From an uncultured Mucispirillum sp. (GTDB taxonomy: Bacteria; Chrysiogenota; Deferribacteres; Deferribacterales; Mucispirillaceae): DNA of 64,000 nt. The position numbers were made by a program, and so were the translations under genes. Below are positions 52,683 through 63,233 of this stretch, piece by piece (the first letter of the stretch is position 1; every line of letters begins with the position of its first letter). The notes beneath the pieces are model-generated. The model made no database searches and had not been told where the DNA came from. It saw nothing but the letters and a program-made list of their open reading frames with translations. Location: assembly GCA_944324495.1 (NCBI GenBank), contig CALUWN010000004.1, positions 1 through 64,000 of the forward strand. The letters run 5' to 3'.

Positions 52683-54245
52683 CTACTTTTTCTCCCAGAA
52701 ACGCATTGTGCCATTTTCCTGCAAGCTTATATGCATATCGTAACATTCTCTTAAAAGTTGTGGCTCATGGTGGTTACCTGTTGCTTTTGTAGCCCTTTCA
52801 AGATAATCTTTTAAATAGTCTTTATAAGCAGGGTGAGCACATTTTTCTATCATTACTTTTGCTCTGTCTTTTGGGTCAAGACCTCGTAAATCTGCTAAAC
52901 CTTGCTCTGTAACAATTATATCTAAATCATGCTCTGTATGGTCAACGTGTGGCACTTTAGGTACAACAGCAGATATACCAAATTCATCAGTTTTACTTGC
53001 CCTGCATGATGGAGTATGCATTATAGAAATATAAGCTGCACGAGCAAAATCACCAGAACCACCGATACCGTTTAACATTCTAGTACCACCAACTAATGTA
53101 GAGTTAGCATGACCATAAAAGTCAACTTCAACAGGAGTATTCATAGAAATAACACCAAGACGGCGTACAACTTCTGGGTTATTAGAAATCTGCATTGGTC
53201 TTAAAAGTACTTTTTCACGATAACTATCGTAATTTTTCCACCAATGTTCAAAACCTTCATTTGATAATGAAACAGAAGTAGCGTTAATAAATTTACATTT
53301 ACCAGAATCTAAAAATGGTAAAAATCCATCTTGAAGAACTTCACTATATACTGTTAAGTTTTCAAATGGAGAATTAGTTAAGCCAAGTACAACTGCATTA
53401 GCGATAGAGCCAACACCAGACTGTAATGGAAGTAAGTTTTTAGGCATACGCCCTGCTTTTACTTCTGCTTGGAAGAAATCAATAATATGCTGAGCAATAG
53501 TGTCAGAAACATCATCACTGCCTCTAACTGCCCTGCCGTTATCTGGTTTTGTAGATTCAATAATACCTACAATTTTACTTTTATCTGTTGGCACAAAAGG
53601 AGTACCTATTCTTTGCCTTACATCAGTAATTGGTATAATCTTTTTATAAGGTGGTTTATCGCTTACAAAAATATCATGCATACCTTCAAATGATGGGTTG
53701 TGAGTATTGATTTCTACAATAATTTTATCTGCCATAACAATAAATTCAGGAGCAGCGCCCACAGAACCTGCTAATATAATATTACCGTTTTCATCAATAG
53801 CAGATGCTTCAATAACAGCAATATCTAAAGTATTGCCATTATCCTTTGTATAGTACCCATAAAGAAAATCTTGAGAAAACATTGATAAATGCTTATCACC
53901 CATTTTTATGGAGCCATCATTGATTTTTTTATTTAAAATTTTTGCTGTTTGATATGGCCAGCGCATATTAGTAAGCTCTAATTCTGCCCACCTGTCTTCT
54001 ACTTCAGCACCCATAGAAGCACCAACAAAAAGATTAAAACGCCATTTACCCTGCAGATTATTTTTTTCCACATAGTCAGCAATCACAATTGGCATAACTT
54101 TAGGGTAACCAACAGGTGTAAACCCTGAAAAACCAACGTTCAATATTCTTTTCTCAGTTTCTTTAAAATAAGGTATAAGCTTTTCTGGTGTAGTAATTTT
54201 TGAAAGCAGGCTTTTATCCCTTATTCTGTTTTCTAACTCAGACAT
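52683..54245 (-). CDS. Acetyl-CoA hydrolase/succinyl-CoA:acetate CoA-transferase family protein
   Basis: 520 residues, standard for Cat1/AarC-type class I CoA-transferases. The likely active-site glutamate is E302 in VYSEVLQDG. GVGSIANAVVLGL and GGSGDFARAAYIS are conserved glycine loops. It exchanges CoA between succinyl-CoA or other acyl-CoA and acetate. It could serve acetate production or a modified TCA cycle; the exact partner acids are not readable. AGGAGG lies before ATG. Confidence 0.9.
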   Translation of the reverse strand: MSELENRIRDKSLLSKITTPEKLIPYFKETEKRILNVGFSGFTPVGYPKVMPIVIADYVEKNNLQGKWRFNLFVGASMGAEVEDRWAELELTNMRWPYQTAKILNKKINDGSIKMGDKHLSMFSQDFLYGYYTKDNGNTLDIAVIEASAIDENGNIILAGSVGAAPEFIVMADKIIVEINTHNPSFEGMHDIFVSDKPPYKKIIPITDVRQRIGTPFVPTDKSKIVGIIESTKPDNGRAVRGSDDVSDTIAQHIIDFFQAEVKAGRMPKNLLPLQSGVGSIANAVVLGLTNSPFENLTVYSEVLQDGFLPFLDSGKCKFINATSVSLSNEGFEHWWKNYDSYREKVLLRPMQISNNPEVVRRLGVISMNTPVEVDFYGHANSTLVGGTRMLNGIGGSGDFARAAYISIMHTPSCRASKTDEFGISAVVPKVPHVDHTEHDLDIIVTEQGLADLRGLDPKDRAKVMIEKCAHPAYKDYLKDYLERATKATGNHHEPQLLRECYDMHISLQENGTMRFWEKK

Positions 54246-54273
54246 TATACAGTCCTCCTCTTTTACTTTTTTA

Positions 54274-55344
54274 TTATCCCCTATAATTTACTGGAATATA
54301 GTTGCAAAATGGTTCTTCAGAAAGATAAGAACCTGTAACTGCATATGCTCTTGCACGGCAGCCACCACAAACTTTTAAGTATTTACATACGCCACATTTA
54401 CCTTCATAGCGTCTGAAATCTCGTAAATCTTCAAATAGTTTTGAGTTATCCCATATATCTTTTAAAGATTTCTCAAACACATTACCAGCTGATTCTGGAA
54501 AATAAGAGCAAGGCAGCACATTTCCCTCAGAATTAATAAAACATATTGTCTGCCCAGCAATACAGCCTTTACCACCACCTGTAGAAAATGTAAGGCTTCT
54601 TCTTTCTGTATCTTTACCTTCTTCCTTACTTTTTTCATGCCATATTCTGTAATATTGTGGTGCACAAGTTGGGCGTACAAGGATTTCTTCCTCCTCACGC
54701 TCCATTTTATAGTGCCATTCTAGTATTTCTTCATAATCCTCTTTTGATACAAGTTCTTTAAATATTTCTTCGCCCCTGCCTGTAGGTACAATTAAAAACA
54801 TATACCATGCATGAGCTCCTAAAGATTTTGCTTTTCTAAATGTTTCCATAATATAAGGCTGATTACGTTTAGTAAAAGATGAATTTATAATAAACTTAAT
54901 ACCATGTTTATTAAATAAAGCAGCAGCTCTTTCAACTCCTTCAAAAGCACCTGCGATACCGCCTCTGAAATCATCATGAACTTCTGCATTAGGGCCGTCA
55001 AGACTCATAGATACAATGCGTATGCCAGCATCTTTTATTTTTTCACATACTTCATCTGTAACAAGCACACCGTTTGTTGCCATAGCCATTTTTAAACCAG
55101 CCTGTGTGCCATATTTTGCAATATCAAAAACATCTGGTCTTGTAAGAGGCTCTCCACCAGAAATAACAACTACTGGCGAAGCAAATGAAACTATATCATC
55201 TATTAAATTTTTTGCTTTTTCTAAAGTAAATTTACCAACAGGGGAAAACTCCTCTGATGAAGAACGGCAGTGAACACATCTTAAATTACAAGCTGATGTA
55301 ATCTCCCAAGCCATCCATTTTAAATCCCATTTTTTTTCTTCCAT
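54274..55344 (-). CDS. AhbD/NirJ-type radical SAM enzyme, probable heme synthase of the siroheme route
   Basis: 356 residues. The radical SAM cluster is C19-x3-C23-x2-C26 ([10 protein letters not shown]). The C-terminal SPASM-type cluster is [20 protein letters not shown] plus EEPFCNYIP, as in AhbD and NirJ. Between them is [10 protein letters not shown]. AhbD decarboxylates Fe-coproporphyrin III to heme in the alternative pathway of sulfate reducers and archaea. NirJ makes heme d1, and some peptide-modifying enzymes look similar. AhbD is the best guess because of the C-terminal pattern. Neighbouring genes are not heme genes. Confidence 0.78.
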   Translation of the reverse strand: MEEKKWDLKWMAWEITSACNLRCVHCRSSSEEFSPVGKFTLEKAKNLIDDIVSFASPVVVISGGEPLTRPDVFDIAKYGTQAGLKMAMATNGVLVTDEVCEKIKDAGIRIVSMSLDGPNAEVHDDFRGGIAGAFEGVERAAALFNKHGIKFIINSSFTKRNQPYIMETFRKAKSLGAHAWYMFLIVPTGRGEEIFKELVSKEDYEEILEWHYKMEREEEEILVRPTCAPQYYRIWHEKSKEEGKDTERRSLTFSTGGGKGCIAGQTICFINSEGNVLPCSYFPESAGNVFEKSLKDIWDNSKLFEDLRDFRRYEGKCGVCKYLKVCGGCRARAYAVTGSYLSEEPFCNYIPVNYRG

Positions 55345-55447
55345 ATATTTACACCTTAAATTAGTTTATATTATAACTTATAATATTTTATTACAAAAGT
55401 CTATGTTATAAAATTAAAACAATACTTTTTTTATATTTTTTACACAA

Positions 55448-56260
55448 TTACCTTAAATATTTATACAAATCATCACCAATTGTATATATAAAAAATGCTT
55501 CATCAATATTTAACTGGTGTAGTTCATAAGATTCAGGCAGTGGCACTTTCCCCATATTTTTTAATACTCTCATTACTTCTCTATCAAGTGCTGGATATCC
55601 ACTTGACTCTATCATCCTAATATTTACTATAGACCCATCTTTCAAAATTGAAAATGACATTTTTACAACACCTGTTTCTCCCCTTGCAACAGACTGAGCA
55701 GGATAATCCCATAACTGATATACTCTTTGTTTAAATTTAAAGAAATATGATGCATACCTTTCTTCAAACTTATTATATGATGCTGTATCTTCACCTTTTG
55801 GCTGAACTTTTTTTTCTTTTAAAATATTATCAAGTATTGCATCATTATCATATAAGTTGATACTGTTTGCTGCCATTTCCTGATTAGAAGTATCTTCTAC
55901 TACTTTTTCTTTACTTTCAGTCTTTGGTATATTGATTTTTTCTTTTACTGGAGCTTTTTCTTTTTTTATTTCTGCTTCCTTAGCACCATTTTCTACTCCA
56001 GCGTTTTTTCCACCTGCCCTATCATGCTCCAGCGTTGTTTCTTCTGTATCTAATAAAGGTTCAGGCTCAACCGGTACTATATCTTTAAGCATTTCTTCAT
56101 TTTCAAGGCTGCTTTTTGGTATAACAGAAATCTCCACAGGTTCTGAGCCTTGATTTTCTTTTTGGTCTTCATCTGGAACAAACTTAACAAATATTATAAT
56201 TAAAATATGCAGTAATAAAGATAGTATAACTGCTATTATTAAGGTCTTATTTTTATTCAT
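55448..56260 (-). CDS. tonB: TonB-family energy transducer
   Basis: 270 residues. An N-terminal transmembrane helix (about 8-26) is followed by a periplasmic linker rich in E, K and P. The C-terminal TonB domain (GETGVVKMSFSILKDGSIVNIRMIESSGYPALDREVMRVL) closes it. It transmits proton-motive force from ExbBD to outer-membrane receptors. ExbB and ExbD are not in the window. It shows that the cell has an outer membrane. Confidence 0.88.
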   Translation of the reverse strand: MNKNKTLIIAVILSLLLHILIIIFVKFVPDEDQKENQGSEPVEISVIPKSSLENEEMLKDIVPVEPEPLLDTEETTLEHDRAGGKNAGVENGAKEAEIKKEKAPVKEKINIPKTESKEKVVEDTSNQEMAANSINLYDNDAILDNILKEKKVQPKGEDTASYNKFEERYASYFFKFKQRVYQLWDYPAQSVARGETGVVKMSFSILKDGSIVNIRMIESSGYPALDREVMRVLKNMGKVPLPESYELHQLNIDEAFFIYTIGDDLYKYLR

Positions 56261-56339
56261 ATCACCATACTAATTTATGAAGTAAAAATAGTATATCACT
56301 ACTTTTAAAAAAATAAAAATAAATTTTTTTATTAAATCA

Positions 56340-56369
56340 CTTGACAATAACACACTTAATTCACATATT
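56340..56369 (+). promoter_or_regulatory. Heat-shock operon promoter with HAIR-like HspR operator
   Basis: CTTGACA (56340-56346), seven bases, then ACTTAAT (56354-56360). The HspR HAIR consensus is CTTGAGT-N7-ACTCAAG, so each half matches five of seven bases at exactly the right spacing. The left half overlaps a perfect TTGACA -35 (56341-56346). A CATATT -10 lies 17 bp further. Confidence 0.6.
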
Positions 56370-56399
56370 ATAAGAAGATTAAGTTATGAGGGTGGAAAA

Positions 56400-56837
56400 G
56401 TGAGTATAATGAAGTGGGATCCGTTAAAGGATTTATTCTATATGGAAAAGCATATAGATAAGATAATTGCTTCATCATTTAAAAAGACAGAGAGCAACTT
56501 TATGCCTTATGTTGATGTTATAGAAAATGAGGAATACATCATATTGATTGCTGAGCTTGCAGGGGTAAATGAAAGTGATATGAAAGTTACTATCAGCGAA
56601 GGGATATTAACTATTAGTGGTGTAAAATCATCATCTATGGATATATACCCGGAAGATGAATACTACTATAAGCTGGAACGTCCATATGGTAAGTTTGTAA
56701 GAAGTTTTGCACTACCTGCAAATGTTAATACTGAAGTTATAAAAGCATCTTTAAAAGACGGGCTTTTAAAAATTGTGCTTACTAAAACAAATAAAAGCAA
56801 CAGCAAAACAATAAAAATAGTATCAAATGAGAAATAG
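56400..56837 (+). CDS. Hsp20 small heat-shock protein
   Basis: 145 residues from GTG 56400, with GGTGG seven bases upstream. The alpha-crystallin domain is complete: [44 protein letters not shown] and the [10 protein letters not shown] end with an I-x-I-like tail (KTIKIV). It holds unfolding proteins in a refoldable state. It is the first gene of the hsp20 - dnaJ - hspR - clpB operon. Confidence 0.95.
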   Translation: MSIMKWDPLKDLFYMEKHIDKIIASSFKKTESNFMPYVDVIENEEYIILIAELAGVNESDMKVTISEGILTISGVKSSSMDIYPEDEYYYKLERPYGKFVRSFALPANVNTEVIKASLKDGLLKIVLTKTNKSNSKTIKIVSNEK

Positions 56838-56845
56838 AGGAATAT

Positions 56846-57955
56846 ATGGCAAAAAATTATTATGATATTTTAGAAGTAAGTAAAAATGCTACTGCTGATG
56901 AAATTAAAAAAAATTATAGAAAACTTGCAAGAAAATATCACCCAGATGTAAACCCCGGTGATAAAGAGGCTGAAAGTAAATTTAAAGAACTTTCTGAAGC
57001 ATATGCTGTACTTTCTGATGAAGAAAAAAGAAAAGAGTATGATGCAGTAGGACATGATGCTTTTACAAACAGCGGTCATGGCTATAATTTTAAAAATATG
57101 AATTACGATGATATGCGTAATTTTAATTTTGGCGGAACATCTTTTGAAGATTTATTTGGTGATTTTTTTGGCGGGTTTACTACTCGTTCCTCAAGAAGCA
57201 GAACCCAAAAGAAAGCTACTAGCAGAGGCAGCGATATAGTATATTCTATAAAAGTACCATTTGCTGATGCTGTTAAAGGCTCTACATATGATTTAAACAT
57301 AAAGCATGATGAAGAATGTCCAACCTGCCATGGTACTGGCGGTAAAAAAACATCATGCAGCTCATGCCATGGAACAGGGCTTAAAAATGACGGTGGTTTT
57401 TTTGCATCACCTTGCAGTGCCTGTGGTGGAACTGGTGAAAAATCATTAGAAACTTGTAAAGACTGCCATGGCAGGGGATATTTAAACGTTTCTGAAAAAA
57501 TAAAAATTAAAATTCCTGCTGGTGTGGATAACGATTCTAAAATAAGAATTGCAGGTAAAGGCAACGCAGGTGGAAACGGAGCTCCTGCTGGGGATTTATA
57601 TATTAAAACAACAATAATTGATAATCCAGTATATGAAAGGCAGGGAAATGATTTATATATCAATATGGATATTGATATTTTTGAGGCAGCCCTTGGTACA
57701 AAATTAACAGTACCAACTCCATATGGAGCAATAAATATTAATGTACCAGTTGGTGTAAAAAGTGGTCAAAAACTTCGTATTAAAGGTAAAGGTATGCCTG
57801 TACTTAAAAAGGATACTTACGGTGATTTATATATTGTTATAAATATTAAAGCACCTAATAACCTAAGTGAAGGAGCAAAAGACTTGCTAATTTCTGCACA
57901 GAAAATGACTACACCAATAGATAGAAGTGATATTATTGCAAAAGGAACAATATAG
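56846..57955 (+). CDS. dnaJ: Chaperone DnaJ
   Basis: 369 residues. J domain with HPD ([10 protein letters not shown]), a short G/F region ([16 protein letters not shown]), four zinc repeats ([32 protein letters not shown]) and the substrate domain. It stimulates DnaK, which is not in the window. It starts nine bases after the hsp20 stop, behind GAGGAAT. In HspR systems this copy may be a stress-specific one next to a housekeeping dnaJ elsewhere. Confidence 0.95.
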   Translation: MAKNYYDILEVSKNATADEIKKNYRKLARKYHPDVNPGDKEAESKFKELSEAYAVLSDEEKRKEYDAVGHDAFTNSGHGYNFKNMNYDDMRNFNFGGTSFEDLFGDFFGGFTTRSSRSRTQKKATSRGSDIVYSIKVPFADAVKGSTYDLNIKHDEECPTCHGTGGKKTSCSSCHGTGLKNDGGFFASPCSACGGTGEKSLETCKDCHGRGYLNVSEKIKIKIPAGVDNDSKIRIAGKGNAGGNGAPAGDLYIKTTIIDNPVYERQGNDLYINMDIDIFEAALGTKLTVPTPYGAININVPVGVKSGQKLRIKGKGMPVLKKDTYGDLYIVINIKAPNNLSEGAKDLLISAQKMTTPIDRSDIIAKGTI

Positions 57956-57964
57956 GTTATCTAT

Positions 57965-58327
57965 ATGGATAAAAATTTACCAAAATATATGATAAGTGTT
58001 GCTTCGGAGCTTTTAGGGCTGCACCCACAGACTTTAAGGCAGTACGAACGTTTGGGGCTTGTTGTTCCCACAAGGGTTGATGGTAAAAACAGGCTATATT
58101 CTGAAAATGATATTGAAAAACTGCAGCTTATAACAAACTTAACAAAGCAGCATGGGGTAAATTTAGCAGGGGTTGAAATAATCATTAATATGCAGGAACA
58201 AATTTCTGCTTTAAATGAAAAAATAAACCAGATAGAAACAAATATAAAAATAAAATATGGAGAAGATATTTCAATAATACCAAAAGAAAAAAACACTGTA
58301 AGAACAATAAAAATAGAAAAAGAATAA
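57965..58327 (+). CDS. hspR: MerR-family heat-shock repressor HspR
   Basis: 120 residues. MerR-type winged helix: YMISVASELLGLHPQTLRQYERLGLVVPTR, then RLYSENDIEKLQLI. The HPQTLRQYE helix is the HspR signature. A coiled-coil helix follows. HspR binds HAIR sites with DnaK as co-repressor and lets go when DnaK is titrated by unfolded protein. The operon therefore encodes its own repressor. A HAIR-like site lies at 56340-56360. Confidence 0.93.
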   Translation: MDKNLPKYMISVASELLGLHPQTLRQYERLGLVVPTRVDGKNRLYSENDIEKLQLITNLTKQHGVNLAGVEIIINMQEQISALNEKINQIETNIKIKYGEDISIIPKEKNTVRTIKIEKE

Positions 58328-58342
58328 AAGAAGGGAAAAAGT

Positions 58343-60940
58343 ATGATTAATTACAACAAAATGACTATTAAAGCTCAAGAAGCTTTACAAGAAACAGTAC
58401 AATTAGCAGAAAAATTATCACATCAAATGTTGCAGGTAGAACACTTAGCCTATGCTGTTATATCTCAGCAGGACGGTTTACTACGCCCATTACTGCAAAA
58501 ATTAGGTGTAAATCCTGACTTACTTTTAACAGAGATTAAAAAAGTAATTGATTCTCTTCCAAAAGTAACAGGTTCTGCTCAGCCTACCCTTTCTAATGAT
58601 GCACAAAGGGCCATTGATTATGCTTTTGATGAAGCAAAAAAAATGGGTGATGAATATGTTTCCACAGAACATATTTTACTTGGTACTATTGAGCATGCAG
58701 GATATACTTTAAGAAAAATATATTCTGCTAATGGTGTGGACAGCAAAAATATTTTAAAAGCTATAAAAGAAATACGTGGCAGCACTAAAATTACAGACCA
58801 AAACCCAGAAGAAAAAATGAATACTTTAGAAAAATACACTGTAAATTTAACAGAGGCTGCTAGAAATGGTAAACTTGACCCAGTTATTGGCAGAGATGAA
58901 GAAATAAGGCGTGTAATACACGTGCTTTCAAGAAGAACTAAAAATAACCCTGTATTAATAGGTGAACCAGGGGTTGGTAAAACTGCCATTGCTGAAGGGC
59001 TTGCTCAAAGAATTGTAAGCGGTGATATACCAGAAAGTCTTAAAAACAAAGTGATTGCTGTTTTAGATATGGGTAGTTTAATAGCAGGTACAAAATACAG
59101 AGGCGAATTTGAAGATAGGCTTAAAGCAATATTAAAAGAAATTAGAGAATCTAATGGTGAAATCATTCTCTTTATTGATGAAATACATACTCTTGTTGGG
59201 GCTGGTGCAACTGAAGGGGCAATGGATGCTGCAAATATTTTAAAACCGTCCCTTGCAAGAGGAGAACTTCACTGCATAGGTGCTACAACTCTTGATGAAT
59301 ATAAAAAATATATTGAAAAGGATGCAGCACTTGAAAGAAGATTTCAGCCTGTAATGGTTGGAGAGCCATCTGTGGAAGATACTGTTTCCATACTTCGTGG
59401 TTTAAAAGAAAAATATGAAATACACCATGGTGTTAGAATAAAAGACGGTGCATTAGTTGCTGCTGCTCATCTTGCAAATAAATATATATCTGACAGATTT
59501 ATGCCAGATAAAGCAATAGATTTAATAGATGAAGCAACTGCAAGGCTTAGAATGGAAATCGACAGTATGCCAGCAGAACTTGATGAGCTTGAAAGACGTG
59601 CAAGACAGCTTGAAATTGAAAGGCAGGCGTTGAAAAAAGAAAGCGATGCAGCATCTAAAACAAGATGTGAAAATATTGAAAAAGAGCTTGGTGATTTAAA
59701 AGAAAAAATTGCTACCCTTTCAACTCAATGGAATAACGAAAAAAATGTTATCCAGCAGTCAAGGGATATTAAGGAAGAAATAGAGAGTACAAAACATCAG
59801 GCAGAAATGGCAGAACGCAGTGGTGATTTAGAAAAAGCAAGCCAGTTAAAATACGGCAAACTTGTAGAGCTTAATAAAAAATTAGAAGATGTAACAGAAA
59901 AAATGAAAGAAATTCAGCATGGAAAAGCTATGCTTAAAGAAGAAGTTGATGAGGAAGATATTGCAGAAGTAATTTCCAGATGGACTGGAGTGCCTGTTAC
60001 AAAACTTTTAGAAGAAGAAGCAGATAAACTGCTTAATATGGAAGAATACCTGCATAAAAGAGTTATTGGGCAGGATACAGCTATAAAAGCAGTAAGCGAA
60101 GCTGTTAGAAGAAGCCGTGCTGGTCTTAACGACCCAAGACGTCCTATGGGTTCATTTATCTTTTTAGGACCTACTGGGGTTGGTAAAACAGAGCTTGCAA
60201 AAGCATTAGCAGAATTTTTATTTGATACAGAAGATGCTCTTATCCGTATAGATATGAGTGAATATATGGAAAAACATTCTGTGGCAAAATTAATTGGTGC
60301 TCCTCCGGGATATGTTGGTTATGAAGAAGGCGGTCAGTTAACTGAAAAAGTAAGAAGACGCCCCTACTCTGTTATACTGCTTGATGAAATAGAAAAAGCT
60401 CACTCAGATGTATTTAATATACTCCTGCAGCTTTTGGATGACGGCAGGCTTACAGATTCTAAAGGCAGGGTTATTAACTTTAAAAATACAGTTGTGATTA
60501 TGACATCAAATGTGGCTTCTCAAAGCATTATGGAAGAATTTGCAGGCGATGGTACAATGGAAGAAAAGTATGAGAAAATAAACAAAAAAGCCATGAGCGA
60601 GCTTTCTTTATACTTTAAGCCGGAATTTTTAAACAGGGTTGATGATATTATTGTTTTCCACCCTCTTACAAAAGAAAATATTCGCTTAATTGCAAGGCTT
60701 TTAATAAAAAGTGTTGGAAAACGCTTGGCAGATTTACCTGTTACATTAGAAGTAGATGATAGTGCTATTGATTTAATTGTGGAGCAGGGTTTTGATGTTA
60801 CTTTTGGTGCAAGGCCTATGAAACGGGCTATCCAAAAAATGATAGAAAACCCTGTGGCTGAAAGCATTATTAAAGGTGAAACAAAACCAAATACTACAAT
60901 ATGCTTAACAGCAGAAAATGGCAAAATAGCTATTAAATAA
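58343..60940 (+). CDS. clpB: ATP-dependent disaggregase ClpB
   Basis: 865 residues with the full ClpB plan. N-terminal Clp repeat domain; first AAA+ module with Walker A GEPGVGKT starting at G207; coiled-coil middle domain (about 405-525); second AAA+ module with Walker A GPTGVGKT starting at G609; and the D2 small domain. No ClpP-binding IGL loop was seen, as expected. It dissolves aggregates with DnaK/DnaJ. It is the last gene of the HspR operon. Confidence 0.97.
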   Translation: MINYNKMTIKAQEALQETVQLAEKLSHQMLQVEHLAYAVISQQDGLLRPLLQKLGVNPDLLLTEIKKVIDSLPKVTGSAQPTLSNDAQRAIDYAFDEAKKMGDEYVSTEHILLGTIEHAGYTLRKIYSANGVDSKNILKAIKEIRGSTKITDQNPEEKMNTLEKYTVNLTEAARNGKLDPVIGRDEEIRRVIHVLSRRTKNNPVLIGEPGVGKTAIAEGLAQRIVSGDIPESLKNKVIAVLDMGSLIAGTKYRGEFEDRLKAILKEIRESNGEIILFIDEIHTLVGAGATEGAMDAANILKPSLARGELHCIGATTLDEYKKYIEKDAALERRFQPVMVGEPSVEDTVSILRGLKEKYEIHHGVRIKDGALVAAAHLANKYISDRFMPDKAIDLIDEATARLRMEIDSMPAELDELERRARQLEIERQALKKESDAASKTRCENIEKELGDLKEKIATLSTQWNNEKNVIQQSRDIKEEIESTKHQAEMAERSGDLEKASQLKYGKLVELNKKLEDVTEKMKEIQHGKAMLKEEVDEEDIAEVISRWTGVPVTKLLEEEADKLLNMEEYLHKRVIGQDTAIKAVSEAVRRSRAGLNDPRRPMGSFIFLGPTGVGKTELAKALAEFLFDTEDALIRIDMSEYMEKHSVAKLIGAPPGYVGYEEGGQLTEKVRRRPYSVILLDEIEKAHSDVFNILLQLLDDGRLTDSKGRVINFKNTVVIMTSNVASQSIMEEFAGDGTMEEKYEKINKKAMSELSLYFKPEFLNRVDDIIVFHPLTKENIRLIARLLIKSVGKRLADLPVTLEVDDSAIDLIVEQGFDVTFGARPMKRAIQKMIENPVAESIIKGETKPNTTICLTAENGKIAIK

Positions 60941-60947
60941 TTATAAA

Positions 60948-60978
60948 GCCCCTTATATTATATATAAGGGGCTTAGTC
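60948..60978 (+). terminator. clpB operon terminator
   Basis: Perfect arms GCCCCTTATA (60948-60957) and its complement (60963-60972) with a 5-nt loop. The T tract is only moderate (TTAGTCTTT). Confidence 0.8.
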
Positions 60979-61134
60979 TTTAATACAATTTACTTTATTT
61001 ACATATAATTTCTATGCAGCACTAAAATGTGGGCTAAGACAAACAAAATCATTGTGTCAAATATATTTAATAATATGTTATAAAACATACGACTTCTAAA
61101 ACTAAACTTATATCAGTTGCTTATTGTATATGTT

Positions 61135-62172
61135 TTACTGTTTTGGTAAATATTTTAAGTATTTTTTATTAAGCAGTATATCTTCCCAGTATTCTGGTAT
61201 TTCATAATCTGTTAGTTTTAGAAATTCTTTTGCTTTTTCATAACTTAATTTATCAAACTCACTAAAAAACTCAAACACATATTCTTTCCACTCTTTATAG
61301 TCTTTATTTAACATATTAAGATTATCAAAAACTTCTTCTATTGTATTATATTTAACTTCATATAACTCATCCCCATCTTCATCATAAATATAGTTACCAT
61401 CTTCATCTAATACTGCTCTATAATAAGGTTTCCAAGGCAGTGGCATTTCATATGCAAATATTGGTGATAATTTTAGTGATTTTATTTCATGTAAAAGTTC
61501 ATTATTATTTGTTTCTATTTTATATATTTGAACATAATCATGATGTTGTTGTGTAATTCCATAAGCAGTAGTATGCAGTATACTTAAAAATACTACCGTA
61601 TCTTTATTTTCAAATTTTACATTCATACTATTGTATCTTTTTTTAGGCTTTCTATCTTCTTCTGGCAGGATACCTATTTTATTCCTGTTTATAAGTTTAT
61701 TATTATATTTTTTAACATATGCTAAAACATTGGATAATAATTTATTATTTGCTTCAGGTATATATTTTTTTATTATATTTACTATATCTACACTTGTATC
61801 TAAAAACTTATCTGTTATTATTATAGAATTATATTTATAAAAAGAAGCTGTTTTAGAAAGGAATACTTTTGGATACTCATTAATATCATCATACATGTAA
61901 AGTTTATACTTTTTACCTTTTTTTATGTCATATCTTTTTATATTTTTTATATAATTTTTAATATCATCAAGGTAATAAAATAATGCACTGCCTGCAAGAA
62001 TACTTATAATAATAACAGCATAAAAAATTACTTGTCCTTTGACAGTATAAATTGAAGGAAATATTTTAGGGAGTATAAATTCTATTAATATAAAAAGAAT
62101 TAATACAACTATAGCATTAACTATATTACCCTTGTTAATAATATTACTAAGCTTTGAGCCTTTATTAGCCAT
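61135..62172 (-). CDS. Unrecognised membrane protein (345 residues)
   Basis: Two N-terminal transmembrane helices (about residues 16-36 and 45-67: IVNAIVVLILFILIEFILP and VIFYAVIIISILAGSALFYYL) are followed by a large soluble domain. That domain is lysine- and tyrosine-rich and contains acidic repeats (DEDGNYIYDEDGDELYE). No family recognised. It lies 34 bases downstream of the secreted 285-residue protein on the same strand and is probably co-expressed with it. Confidence 0.6.
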   Translation of the reverse strand: MANKGSKLSNIINKGNIVNAIVVLILFILIEFILPKIFPSIYTVKGQVIFYAVIIISILAGSALFYYLDDIKNYIKNIKRYDIKKGKKYKLYMYDDINEYPKVFLSKTASFYKYNSIIITDKFLDTSVDIVNIIKKYIPEANNKLLSNVLAYVKKYNNKLINRNKIGILPEEDRKPKKRYNSMNVKFENKDTVVFLSILHTTAYGITQQHHDYVQIYKIETNNNELLHEIKSLKLSPIFAYEMPLPWKPYYRAVLDEDGNYIYDEDGDELYEVKYNTIEEVFDNLNMLNKDYKEWKEYVFEFFSEFDKLSYEKAKEFLKLTDYEIPEYWEDILLNKKYLKYLPKQ

Positions 62173-62206
62173 AATAAATTCCCATACATCATCAAATACA
62201 ATATAC

Positions 62207-63064
62207 TTAGTACATTAAATATTCACAATACTCTACCTGGCTTGAATGAATATATCCAAATACACCAGTTTCCCAGGTTGACTGCCCTGCTTTTAAAAAT
62301 ACAACTGGCAGCCATTTGCTGTCAGAACTTTTCGATGGCATTTCTATTAGATAAGCTTTTTCATTATCCATGCTGCTATCATTATTTAAATTGTTTTTAT
62401 ACACCTTAAAAAGAATTTTACCACCAGGGGTTTCTCTTAAATTAGAATAATCATCTTCTGTTGTAAGGCATAAAGTGTTACCTGTTTTTGAAGCATCTAA
62501 ATACCATTTTTTCACATCACCTGTTGGTTTAATATATGAACTATTAAATTGTGCTGCATAGCCTAACTCATTTATTATCTGTAAGTTGTTAATAGTAAGC
62601 TCCACATGAACTGCAAAACCACCTATTATATATTTATCTCCATTATGAAATTTTTCTCCAAATATCTTTTTAAATTCACTGTCTGGTATATCCATACTAT
62701 CACTTAATATACTTGCTAAATACTTATTAGATACATCATTTAGTAATACAATGGTATCAAAACTATATCCATCTGATACATCTATTCTCTCCTGCTTATC
62801 AGGATAAAATATAAATCGCCATTTAGCAGGCATTGCTACATCATCCAAATAATAATGGTAAACTAAAACACCACTAATTTTACCACTGCCACTAAAATAT
62901 ACTGATGATTGGTCTTCTGAGCGTTTATCATACTTTAAAGATAAATTACTAACCATATTACTACTAAATAAATCAGTAAAATCATCTCGTGAAATAAGTT
63001 CCTTATAGGCATATGATGAAGATACAATTGTAAATGTGAATATAACAAGAAATACCTTTTTCAT
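62207..63064 (-). CDS. Secreted protein with SH3-like segment (285 residues)
   Basis: A signal peptide (KKVFLVIFTFTIVSSSYA, likely cut after SYA) directs it to the periplasm or beyond. The N-terminal domain is strand-rich. The C-terminal third has the pattern of a bacterial SH3 domain (SNLRETPGGKILFKVYKN, then SKWLPVV and GVFGYIHSSQVE), which usually binds peptidoglycan or peptides. An AAAATAATG context without a strong ribosome site precedes it. Function unknown. Confidence 0.65.
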   Translation of the reverse strand: MKKVFLVIFTFTIVSSSYAYKELISRDDFTDLFSSNMVSNLSLKYDKRSEDQSSVYFSGSGKISGVLVYHYYLDDVAMPAKWRFIFYPDKQERIDVSDGYSFDTIVLLNDVSNKYLASILSDSMDIPDSEFKKIFGEKFHNGDKYIIGGFAVHVELTINNLQIINELGYAAQFNSSYIKPTGDVKKWYLDASKTGNTLCLTTEDDYSNLRETPGGKILFKVYKNNLNNDSSMDNEKAYLIEMPSKSSDSKWLPVVFLKAGQSTWETGVFGYIHSSQVEYCEYLMY

Positions 63065-63172
63065 TATTTTCTCCCACCTTAAAAAATAATTATAAAATCA
63101 ATTAAAATACCTATATTTTAAAGTAATAATATACTTTTTATTTACTATAGTCAACTTTTTTTAAAATTCTTC

Positions 63173-63200
63173 TTGCATTATAAATAAATATGTTTATAAT
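63173..63200 (+). promoter_or_regulatory. nhaB promoter
   Basis: TTGCAT (63173-63178), a 16-bp spacer and TATAAT (63195-63200), 33 bases before the start codon. Confidence 0.65.
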
Positions 63201-63233
63201 GGAAGTGGCGAATTTTTTTGTCGGGAGAACGAG

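Noticed and set aside
57103-57663. 186-codon minus-strand frame inside dnaJ
   Set aside because: Antisense of the zinc and substrate domains of dnaJ. Proline-rich artefact of the glycine codons.
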